Shown here in pieces: positions 25,701-35,354 of a DNA stretch of 64,000 nt (position 1 is the stretch's first letter; the number at the start of each line of letters is the position of its first letter). Origin of the DNA: Liolophura sinensis (taxonomy: Eukaryota; Mollusca; Polyplacophora; Chitonida; Chitonidae). The notes beneath the pieces were generated by a model. That model saw nothing but the letters and a program-made list of their open reading frames with translations. It was not told the origin of the DNA and made no database searches. The stretch spans positions 620,001 to 684,000 of the forward strand of contig NC_088304.1 in assembly GCF_032854445.1 (NCBI RefSeq), given 5' to 3'. A program made the translations under genes and the position numbers.

Positions 25701-25773
25701 CAAACCAGATGTGGAGCACATGTATGTTGATTATGATTCCGTGGAACTTCTGAAACCAAAAGGACGAACATGA
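16767..25773 (+). CDS. cenpq: CENP-Q-like inner-kinetochore protein, seven exons, 202 residues
   Basis: Exons: 16767-16854, 17692-17830, 19381-19452, 21218-21290, 21925-22001, 24296-24359, 25678-25773. Every junction is GT-AG and every phase matches (609 coding bases). CENP-Q is a coiled-coil subunit of the constitutive centromere-associated network, working with CENP-O, P, U and R. The N-terminus is lysine/arginine-rich (KKNGRPKKKGKR). A conserved Trp at about residue 56 opens the folded part (KKWSLLNLSTKAF). It is followed by alpha-helical, coiled-coil-like sequence containing LKQRVFNNLETQKAPVNK, which parallels the LKKRLL..CETLKVP stretch I recall from human CENP-Q, and by glutamate-rich helices to about residue 172. 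The protein is shorter than human CENP-Q (268 residues). Assignment is by motif and length only; another kinetochore coiled-coil protein is the main alternative. Confidence 0.75.
17850..18990 (+). repeat. About 25-27-bp minisatellite in CENP-Q intron 2
   Basis: Degenerate tandem copies of CCACTAAAGCCTTTGTTACA plus a short linker run from 17850 to 18200 and from 18430 to 18990, interrupted by family 2 SINE sequence. The unit closely matches coding bases 17783-17810 in exon 2 just upstream (CTGTCCACTAAAGCATTTGT). Confidence 0.88.
18225..18425 (+). mobile_element. SINE, family 2, diverged, inside the intron 2 minisatellite
   Basis: It shares the family 2 segments GACTGGTTGACCCG and CATATGAGTGAAAAATTG, and the tail GTACTACGTTAAGCCCCAAG. 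Minisatellite units lie on both sides. A second short family 2 tail (GTACGACGTTAAACCCCAAG) lies at about 18690-18730 within the same array. Confidence 0.72.
21346..21479 (+). mobile_element. SINE, family 1, 3' half
   Basis: It begins inside the body at CTGCCAGCAACCTGCGGATG and ends with ACACCAATCAGATAAATAAA. The tRNA-like head is absent. It lies in CENP-Q intron 4. Confidence 0.85.
21511..21598 (-). mobile_element. SINE, family 1, minus-strand fragment
   Basis: The fragment reads, on the plus strand, as the reverse complement of the family 1 3' region (TACTCAAGAATATTACACTT ... GGCCAGCATTATGGTGG). It sits about 30 bases beyond the plus-strand copy ending at 21479, forming a tail-to-tail pair. 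Confidence 0.75.
22040..23415 (+). repeat. 91-bp satellite-like array in CENP-Q intron 5 (about 15 copies)
   Basis: The unit begins TAGTCTTGATATGGCTTCTC and ends CACTTAAGTACATGTG. Copies are highly similar. A four-unit block of 364 bp is repeated: the rare variant TAGTCGTGATATGG occurs at 22684 and 23048, exactly 4 x 91 bases apart, with the same neighbouring variants. The array starts within about 45 bases of the exon 5 donor. Confidence 0.95.
23609..23960 (+). repeat. 27-bp minisatellite in CENP-Q intron 5 (about 13 copies)
   Basis: The unit is CATACTTGAATTACCTCACT followed by TGGTACG or close variants. Because 27 is a multiple of three, both strands stay open and would give nine-residue repeats, but no splice or codon evidence supports translation. 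Confidence 0.93.
24880..25650 (+). repeat. About 50-bp compound minisatellite in CENP-Q intron 6
   Basis: Units combine GTCAGATAGAGTATGCTTGT with CTGCTTTCTTCAG or CTGCTTTCTTCCATGTAAAT. The marker TGTGTGATAGAATATGC recurs at about 25101, 25251, 25451 and 25601, spacings of 150, 200 and 150 bases, so blocks of three or four units have been duplicated. The pyrimidine-plus-AG core resembles the exon 7 splice acceptor at 25660-25677. Confidence 0.85.
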
Positions 25774-27502
25774 AATCATGACTCAGGACTTCACCTCCAG
25801 CATGTCTTCATGTTTTCTACGTGACACCATTGGCCATCTTGCCTGCTCTGCTAAAGAAAACAGACAATACTGTGGCGTTTTGTCTGGTTTGAACATGATT
25901 ATCTTATACTGTCAAAGATGCCATCACTATGGGAGAAATGGAGATAATGTCAAATACAAACCATGGATATGAGACTTATCTGACAAAAACTAATGTTTGA
26001 ACGTACATATGTGTGTATATATATACAAACTTTGATTCCAAGTTAGGGTAAAATCTTGTAACTTTGTCACTCTGGACCAATGACTCAATAATAATACTCT
26101 CTCACATTGGGAACATGTGGACTCTCTTTAAATAAACGGTTTTTACACAATGAAAAATTCAAGCTCAGAGTCAGATAATACTTCCCAGATTCTCCCCTCA
26201 GCTCGCTCGTAACACTTGAAAGCTGAGGTGCCCATTTAGACAAGGCCCCTCCTATTGTTGAGTATTTAAACTTCACGAAATATTTTGCCAATGGGCCATT
26301 TTATAATCTACCCAAAGAGACCCAAATGTCCAAAGTTCCCCGCCATTACCCTACATAAAGAGCGAGTTTTTATTGTAACCATTTCAGTGATGTTGCAGAT
26401 GGCCATGTCTGTTGAATCTCCCAGATTGGAAACTTCACAGAAACCTTTTGTGTGGTGCCATTGACACTCTCAAGTCAGTATGTATATTCCATAATAATTT
26501 GTGGAGAACTTTTCCACAAAGAGCTCTGTGTAAGCTGGTGTGATTATGAACACACCATTTCATTTGCTTTCTTAAAACCAAAAAGCAGGATAGCTTTGGA
26601 CGTAACAGTTACAATATGTTCACTGTACTATTTCTGCTATGATTCATAACTTTTTCAGAGATTTTATTACAACAAACTGTGTATATTACAACAAACATTT
26701 GAGTATATTTATGTAACAAACGTGTGTTTATTAGAGTAAATGTATGTTATTGAATTTGAAGACGTTTGTGGTCATTTGATTTTCTTCCTTTGGAACCAAG
26801 CTGAGGGAGAAAACTATCAGTTTGTCCAAATATTGCATGATGGCCTGGTAATATGAAATTAAATTTCATTTGGCATGGCAAACTAAATGTCAACTGCAGT
26901 CGAGAACGAATGGTCTACCGTTAAATATCGTGTCTCAGGTTGTATGTTTCGACTTAATACAGCGCCATAAACACCAAGGTGACGTAAAGCATAGATGATT
27001 CATGCAATCTGCTTCGTTGGAGAGCTTTCCTCGCAGCAAATATTTCATGTAGGATAGGCTGATTTCATCGGAGAGGAATATACCGACCCGATACTCCGAC
27101 CTGTTTTTTTATGCATTTGGTTTATTAACGTTCTGCGTCTTAAATGCGATTTATTTCACTTCCCCTGGGTTTGAGGAGCAGTAGGCTGGCTTATCAAAGT
27201 TGTACGTAAATATCTAGGGGATTCATGTGTCTGGGTTCTAAGCATTTTGGTTGTGTCTGAATGCAAAGTTTTGAGCAATTTACATTGATTTTCTCTTGGC
27301 TCTGGGCGTTAAAAAAACTGTTTAAGCTGTTCTCTGCATACTACACAAGTATTGAAAATATTGACAGTATTTCTAAACAGTTGCTTTCTGGGAAGGTCAT
27401 CCTCATCCAGTCAAGTTTGTTATGTCCAACAAAATATCTAGGAACCTCTAACTCCTAGGATCAACCTTTCTGGCAACCATATGGCTTTCTACAGTATTCA
27501 AA
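25774..27502. other. 3' flanks of two convergent genes
   Basis: This is the tail-to-tail interval between the CENP-Q-like gene (plus) and the MFSD6-like gene (minus). A plus-strand AATAAA lies at 26131-26136, about 360 bases past the CENP-Q stop. Minus-strand AATAAA candidates for the transporter lie at 27121-27126 and 27150-27155. I see no further exon. Confidence 0.5.
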
Positions 27503-30207
27503 TCAATCAGAAGTCTTGCATGGTATAACTCCAGCTGACTTCCATATGTGGTTCAATCGTTCGGAGAAATTCTGAGCCAGGATGAATAATATTAGGCACA
27601 AGGCGGCTGTGGTTGAGCAGACAGCGAACATTATTGAGCCGCCATAGGTATGAAGAATCCATCCACCACTGATGACCCCAGTGCCCGACCCCAGACAGAA
27701 CAGTGCCGAGAAGGCACCCTGGACGGCGACCGTATCACTCTCGTTACCGACAGAGCTGGCGAACGCCACCAGTGAGCACTTGATGAAACAGTACACCGTA
27801 CCTGTTTACAACAAAGCAGAAATGTTCGAACAGAGCAGAGTGTTTTTCCTTATCTGTGAATTAGAGACGACGACAAACTCTTCACATCCCAGTCTGCTTC
27901 CTACAACCCGCTTTAATTCACCGCCCATGCATGTATTTTTTCTCAGACTTGTTAGCTTTGTTCAAGATATTCAAGACTGGAGCACACCTGGCTTGAGGGA
28001 TGGCAAGAGATAACAGTTACGACACTAAGATATTATACAATCTACGTTTAATGACATAAATATTGCTTTTTAAAAGTATAAATAGTTTAGTAACCAAGCG
28101 TTCACGTGAAGTAAAGTACGATGGCCCGTTTTTGCCATTCGAATTTTTTTTACCATTTTATGATTTACAATAATTGAGAGGATTTTCCAATGGAATTTAT
28201 CGTTATGAACAAATAGTTTGAAGTATACGCGAAACGAACTGTCAAATTGTTGTCAATGCAGTCGTTCAATTAAGTTAACCTGTCCCTATGAGATCAAAAC
28301 TAGCATTTATACTGTTTCCTACCTAAAATGTCACACGACAATAAAGTATGTTCAATCTTCACACAAATCGCTTTATCCAAGCTCCCAACTTAGCTTTCAC
28401 ATTATACAGATCAGACAGAATCATGATTCACGTCGTTGTACGTGAAGTAGACCTTCACACACTTGAACTGAAATTGCTCGGCGGATCTTCTAAAAACTGG
28501 TAGACCTTTTTTATTTCTGTTCATTAAAGAATAATTAAGGTTAAGGCCTACCTACATGCTGTCTTATAAAATAGGGTTTGTACTTCAGGGTAACCACCAA
28601 TACACACCTTTCTGCGAGTTTATAGTTTTCCGATGATGCTGAATGCTGTTTAGCAACAGTGTTAAATGATTGGAAATGGTGATTGGTGATATTCAATCCG
28701 TAACGAAATATTTTTCCTGACTCATAATGATTTCTTCACGCTCAGGTTTCGAGCCGCCTTGTTCATTTTTGACAAAATCGTGATCTTTTTTCCTGTTTTA
28801 AAGTGAGCACTTTCGCCGTCTTTTTTCTTGACGGTACATTGTATAGAAATGGAGCTTAGTACCTAGTTTCAGATGACATGTTAGTGATCATGTTTGAGTT
28901 CGGGTCGTTTGCTTTATTTTCAAGAGACGTTTTTGTCCGTTTTAGACTGCGCAGTTTTCCAAACATTAGGGCCCTAACTGTTCGTCGTATTGAGTTAAAA
29001 CTTGAGTTGTATGTGCACGGATTCACCGAAACAAGTTACAAATCAAGTTAGATTTTCGTGCTTTTCTTTTCATTTGTCCAATTTAGGGCTGTTTGTGGTG
29101 TTTTTAAACAGTTTTCACCAACTTAATTCGATTTTACCCTTTAATAACTGATCGGGATATAGAACGGGGGAAGTTTCCGGTCTAAAAAGATTTGGGTCCA
29201 AGCTGTGTAGTCTGTTCTTCATTCCTACCTTTGTGATGACGTTTTGTGTGTGTGTGTGTGGGGGGGGGATGGGAACGTATTACTCATCCATTGATCAATG
29301 ATCAGTCCAGCTTAGACCTGAGTCGCCACTGCGCGAGAAAAGGTTCCGTATTGGATGAACAAGTTCCGTGTAATTTTGTCCATTTTTGACACAGATATCT
29401 TGCAATAAGTACATGCACATATACATTGGGCTGGGACTTACCGTCCAGAATCTGTACCGGTATCACCCAGATGGGGTTCCGGATGACGGCGTAAATGGCG
29501 AACTGGATCACGGAGCCTGTTAGACCCAGACACACAACCGTCTGGTACTCCCATCTCCGGAGTACATGGACGCTCCCCAAGAACGCCACACACTCCACCA
29601 GGATCTTAACAAACGTAACGTTACCTAACAAAAACGGCGTGGCTCCTGAAATACAAGAAATATGGTCATATGGTTTAAAGTGAGAGTAGAGGAAAAAGCC
29701 CTCAGAACATGCTTGATTAATATGTAATACTGTATGTTATGAACTAACTGATATTAAAGACTACGCCTGCAATGAATATACATTTAACATAACTTTTTCC
29801 CTGTCAAGTGAAAAGCAAAACTTATTAGGTATAGCCGCGCTTACTTAAGCATAGATACGGGAAAAGGCCGAACCATAGAACGCCGGCCTTGGAACCGCCT
29901 CCGTTCTCAGCTGCTTGCATTTGTTTGTCGATCAATAGATCTTACATTTGATTCGCCCACAGCGGACGTGACCTTACACCTGTCCACACTGGGAATTAAT
30001 GTACATCGGAACCGGCAACAGTCGTTTTGTGGTCATACATACGAAAACAGTTGACTGAACCGAGCCGTTCCAATTTAGGCCACCAAAATCGGCGGATCCA
30101 CCCTGGATGAAGCCAGCTTACATAGTTTAGGTAACCTTTTTTCTCTAGTGCAAACGCCAGAGCCGGCCTGGCGATCAGTTTTTACTAGACTAATCGTAGC
30201 TTATGTT

Positions 30208-30238
<31 letters not shown>

Positions 30239-33200
30239 TTTTACAGCATTTGCAGAGACTTTTTCACTTTTAACAATGGTGGTCCAGTTTTATGTGTGGA
30301 TCTGAGTGACCAGAGTAAACCAGAGGAGTTTGGCAAGTTACAGACGAACTTATTCACCTGAAACTTCAAATACTGTATACGAACATCCTAACTTGGTGGA
30401 AGACATGTGAGACTGCCACACGAGGGTCGTGAACCACACTTTCCTAATTAGTAACTAGGGTAGCGGTACCCTTGTAAAGCGCATCCATATGCTGTACCGA
30501 AAAGTGGGCGCTGAAACCGTTTATCTCAAGAAAGTACGTAACTGGGCTCCTCGACTCACAAAGATGGTGGTTATTACATCTGTCAGTTATTGTTGAGACA
30601 TTCAGAGCATTTAAAAGCATTTGAAGTATGCAGTTTCGACGTAGTCTCACGCAAGTTTAGGCGAGATAATGTGGGTCCTCTACCAAATTAACGCTGCTTA
30701 AAGAAGTGAGTTTACGCTATCTGCAAAATGCACCGTTAAGCCGATAGACCCGACTTTGCAGATATATATTCAATTTAGCAATTAAATACCGTAAATTCAC
30801 GCCTATCTGTCGTGTCGGCTTGTGAGAGGCTCCGACTGGTGACGTTTAAACTTAAGTGAACTTGCGAGACCAGCAAAGGCCGGTTCGGCATACTGGTCGC
30901 TGCCATGCTTCATTTTATGTCACAGGACAGTTAGGCTGCTGTGTCATTGCCCACAGATGCCGCTAGTCGTAGTCGACATGAATCTGGTCAGACACCGCCA
31001 AATGCTCAGGATCGCAAGGTTTTATCACAATTTTCACTATGAGCGTTAAGCTGCGTTCACACAATACTTCTGTCGAGACGACCTGTCGAACGAACATAGG
31101 ACATGGATTGTTTAATCCGATAGTATCATTCGACAAATCACATCGTCTGAAGGCAGTTAATGAAGCAAACTTGCCCTAGTTTCATTTTTTCATTTAAATT
31201 CGGCTAGTCGATGCGACATATAACATCGTGTGAATGCTGGTTTACGCCTAGGTCAACTTCATCAGGTTGGATCTTGCTTTCGGTGGTAAGTTCATCTACG
31301 CCTGATTAGACTGTAAACCACGACCAGTTCATACCCAAACTTTCCATGTGCCAGAATAGATATCCTTGTGATATCCCATACGATGCCGAAGTGGCGTAGA
31401 CCACCAGCAGCCACGATCCATTCTTCACGCTCATAAGAGCGACTCGGCCGATAGAGGGAGTCAGCGATATGCTTTTCCTTAGGGGAGGCTCCAGTGAGGT
31501 CTGAATTCAAACAAATGGTAACTGGCTGTGACAAGGAGGTATTTTTTATTTGCTCTTAACATTATATGTGCCTGTGAAATAACACTAGTGTCTCCTAATG
31601 CAGAAATACAAAGTTGGGAGACCCCAAGATCAAACCCGGGTTGGGTGATACAAAAGACTTTAAAAATGGCACTTTCTGCTGCCTTGCTTGGCGCTAAGCA
31701 CTGAGGGATAAGAGCAAGGAAACACGGCATGATGGCCCGGTGTCAGGATAATGTGACTGGTTGGGGTGTCATGATACTTCAGTGGAGGCACCACTCTGGC
31801 AGCATGGACTCGCCCTGCCACAAGACGACACAATATATGTACACACCTAATGATGACTCGTCGTCATATGACTAAAAATTGTTACGTACGACGTTAAAAC
31901 CCAAGCATACATACATACATACATACATACATACATAAAAAAGAAATAGGCCTACTTTATGTTGCTGCCTGACTGGAATGCTATGTCGAAGACAGGTGTA
32001 CACATGGTACGTAACACAATCATATAGCACTGCATAATTACTGATAACGTTTCAACCAGCATTTAGCCTATGACATTTATATGGTTAGCGGCAAGCAACG
32101 GAGTGAGCCTACCTAAATGGAAACTTGGAGTATAGAAAATGTAAAAGATTTGTTACTGTTTAAATTCGCAATAGGAGGGCATACATAGATCTTGTTAGCG
32201 GGGAACAAGCTTAGTCTGAGCATTAACCGATGGTCGACCTACTGTTAAAAACCTACCCTGAACGTCATCTCGAGGTCACCCCACATCAGGCCTACTGCCT
32301 GATCCTGAACGTCAGTTGGCGGTCGATCCACACTAGACTTACCCTCTTACCTAATCTACAAGTATGCCGCACCCCCTCCCCCCACGGTTTGAGTGCTATA
32401 TAGGCTGTGTGCAAGTCTTTTTGATGCCTTCGGTGCAAGCTTAACAACCCCCTTCTTAAGATGGAACATATGATAATATAAGCACTAGGGTCTACCAAGC
32501 ACTAATTTTAGTTACGGTGTATGCCTTGCGAACAGAAAATCGGGTATTTACCTGGTGGTTGCCTAGGTACCTTGACGCTAAAATAGAACCAAACTCACAA
32601 ACTAAGTAGACGTAGAAGACAAGATGATAGTTGATCAAAGTAAACCTTGTGGTGCAGATCATAACGTCCCTCAGAGTTCTGCCGGTAATGATACCACAAA
32701 GGTACGATCTGAAGCCGAAAAAGGTTAATCCATAGAACAGTTTGTAACAACAGATACAGAATCACATATGTTATACCCATTATATCCATCACTTAATTAT
32801 TATTATTAAGCCATCTAGGGATATATCCATTTATTTGATTGAAAACGCTGTTCAATAACTCAATGCTGAATGGGAAATTTTTTTGTTGGGAAATTTCACT
32901 ATCATTCATATAAAAGCTGTCAGAATTATGGGTGAAGGAACCGTAATGATATGCAGCCAGAAATAAACCGCAGACTTTTGGCAAGTAACTGACGAACTTT
33001 CCGACCTGTCACGTACAGACTTGCATGCCATAATGGCGGAAGACAAGCGCTGTTTAACTAACATTTAGATTGCGCTACTGAAATATGATTATTTTCCGTT
33101 TACGACTGTGGTTAGTTATAGCGGTAAAAACCACAACTCCTGAAAATATACCAGCCAATCTGTTGAACAATCATAGGTATTGGGACTGCTCTGCATCCTG

Positions 33201-34763
33201 TTTTCGTTGCAGCGGCCGACTTTGGTTAAAAGCTTGCGTAGGGGCTGTATATTCATCGTGTTGAGTTTCGATTTGTTGGGAAATTTCACCATCGACAGTT
33301 CCATACTACATGATTGGAACACTGATTTCACTCATTCGCCTAGAAAATTCCTTGCGTCTTTTCAACATCATTGAAAACTAACTGCTTCTCTTTACATGAT
33401 TCCGTCGTAATTTCGTACTTCATGTGTTTTCTTAGTTTTTTGCCGCTTTGCGCTAAAGGAGAAGAGGAAAAAATTTTCCTTTGCGTTAAAGTAAAAATGA
33501 TGCTAAAATCAGATCAAAGAGCATGAAAACTTATTTGCAAATATGATCTTTAATATTTTTTTGGATTTTTTTTTCAAGAGAAAAGGGTATTTGAAAATAT
33601 TTTTGTATAGTGGGTATTTGGGACCAACTTTTGGTATTTATCATTGTTGCATAATAATGTTCTAAATAAGGATGTGATGCTTGTCTAATAAATTTATCTG
33701 AATGTAAATTTGTTGTTTATATCGAAACATATGCATTTAACATAAATTATGATAATATTTATGAACATATTAAAAATATAAATATGATCTCAACTGAGGT
33801 TTAATACATTTTTAACTGAAAAGAACAAATTCTAGAGCAAAAATATTTATTAAACCTGACTTACATACTCATTTATGACATTATCAAACAAAGACCATAA
33901 ATACCAAAAGGTGGTCCCAAATACCCGCCATACAAAAATTATTTGCACGTGTCTTTTACTCCTTTAGGAAAAATCGGAAAAAATATTGAAGACCACACTC
34001 AGGAATAACTTTTCGCACTCTTTCATCCGAACTTTATGTCATTTTTGTGTTTTCTCCACCTTTAAACGTCGTTGTGGGAATTGGTCTAACGATTACTGAT
34101 CCGGAGCGTCCTATTTGGTTTACGGCTGGTGTATGGCTGTCTATTTCGACGCACAGATAATAAACAGCTTACTTACACAATGCCGTGCGCCAGCGTTCCT
34201 ACAGCCTTTTGGGAACCATATTCAGCTCTCCTGTTTTGCCCTAGGGCATTCATCGTGAGGGTATCAACGAGGGCATGGTTACCTGAGTAACAAATTCCCA
34301 ACCCACAAACCAACACTGCAAGGACGACGACATTCGTAGACATAACGTCAGCGTCAAAAAGCCATGATTTCTCTCTGGCAGACTGGCTTGTGTTCAAAGG
34401 TAGGACAATGTCTGGCGGTAACTCGCAGTGACCCGTCGCGGGGGGTGTAGGCATCAAACACACGATGATGACCAGCCACATCTTGATCAACAGACCGCAG
34501 GTGAAAGCGTTCTTCTCACTGATGATCTGAGGGCTGGCATAACCACAGATCAATCCCCCAAGTAACCCACCCACGGAGGTCTGGGCCAATACCACGCCTA
34601 TCTGCTGCGGTCCAAAGCCGAATTCCCGGAGGTAGAGCGGCAAGAAGAGGGGCACAGCTCCATGAGCTCCGCTAAAGCAGGAAAAAGTCACCTTATAAGG
34701 CAACATCTCGCGGTCCACGTGAAAAAGTCCCGAACCTCGCCTTTTATCATTGGTGTCTGCCAT
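27503..34763 (-). CDS. MFSD6-like major facilitator superfamily transporter, five exons, 470 residues
   Basis: Exons in transcript order: 34177-34763, 32552-32708, 31335-31500, 29442-29645, 27503-27801. All junctions are GT-AG and in phase (1413 coding bases). It is a multi-pass membrane protein of the MFS_1-like group. The first membrane segments include YKVTFSCFSGAHGAVPLFLP and LYLREFGFGPQQIGVVLA. The loop LVDTLTMNALGQNRRAEYGS then QKAVGTLAHG matches the D..T...LG....YG.Q...G pattern of MFSD6. Exon 3 gives SYGISQGYLFWHMESLGATP and exon 4 gives VIRNPIWVIPVQILDG, both in family order. There is a short cytosolic C-terminus. It is shorter than vertebrate MFSD6 and closer in size to MFSD6L. The substrate is unknown. 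The introns hold a SINE and a foldback element. Confidence 0.85.
30205..30242 (+). repeat. (TTTA)n microsatellite
   Basis: About nine consecutive TTTA units in intron 4 of the transporter gene. No SINE body is recognisable beside it. Confidence 0.85.
31590..31945 (+). mobile_element. SINE, family 2, nearly full length
   Basis: It contains a box B-like AGATCAAACCCGGG, the body (TTGCTTGGCGCTAAGCACTG ... GATACTTCAGTGGAGGC), GTCGTCATATGACTAAAAAT and the tail GTACGACGTTAAAACCCAAG, followed by a (CATA)n microsatellite of about ten units. It lies in intron 2 of the transporter gene, antisense to it. Confidence 0.85.
33290..34165 (+). repeat. Dispersed repeat copy split by a foldback element
   Basis: Bases 33300-33440 match 38585-38700 (shared GATTTCACTCATTCGCCTAG, AACATCATTGAAAAC, CATGATTCCGTC). 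Bases 34066-34165 match 38720-38815 (ACGTCGTT, then TATTTGGTT versus TATTGGTT, then GTCTATTTCGACGCA versus GTCTGTCTCGACGCA). The roughly 620 bases between have no counterpart in the second copy. Confidence 0.65.
33440..34065. mobile_element. Foldback / MITE-like element with arms of about 300 bp
   Basis: The two halves are imperfect reverse complements of each other, centred near 33775. The clearest arm segment is TTTTTGTATAGTGGGTATTT plus GGGACCAACTTTTGGTATTT at 33600-33643, against its reverse complement at 33898-33940. Similarity continues outward through AATATTTTTTTGG and AAAAATGATGC to near the edges. There is no coding capacity. It lies in intron 1 of the transporter gene. Confidence 0.75.
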
Positions 34764-35089
34764 CTTTGTGCTCGCGTTTCACGTTCGTGTTCTTCGTCCC
34801 ACATTAGATTTAGGCGAAATTTAGAAACAATTTTTCAAATGTAAAGAAGGCAATGGCAGTCATCTAGGATACGTGACAAATTAAGCTGAACTGGCTGCAG
34901 ATGGACTCATATCCGCATCACATTCAATGTGTTGTACACCAACAATAGAAATATAATGATCCTAAATCACTGATAACGTTTTAATACATTCATCATTTTA
35001 CTGTGAATTTTTTCCCATTGTTTTCCCTACCAATCAGACGACCATTCTGTCACCAGGGAGACATGAGGTTGTTAACGTATTATCCAATG

Positions 35090-35279
35090 TTTATTTATTT
35101 ATTTATTTGATTGGTGTTTTACGCCGCACTCAAGAATATTTCACTTACACGACGGCGGCCTGCATTATGGTGGGTGGAAACCGGGCAGAGCCCGGGGTGA
35201 AACCCACGACCATCCGCAGGTTGCTGAGTCAGACTCCTGGGTCATTACTCTGCGCTAGCCGACTGAGCTACGGAGGCCC
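35090..35279 (-). mobile_element. SINE, family 1, minus strand, with internal deletion
   Basis: The copy runs from the (TTTA)n tail to the head, which reads GACTGAGCTACGGAGGCC on the plus strand. The middle, including the tRNA box B region, has been lost. A short CCAATGT flanks both ends as a possible target-site duplication. It lies about 330 bases upstream of the transporter start codon. Confidence 0.88.
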
Positions 35280-35354
35280 AATGTATCTCAATACACGTTT
35301 TCGAGGAAATTACGAAACCTAGCCCATTTTTCCATACATAGGGGTTATCTTCCC

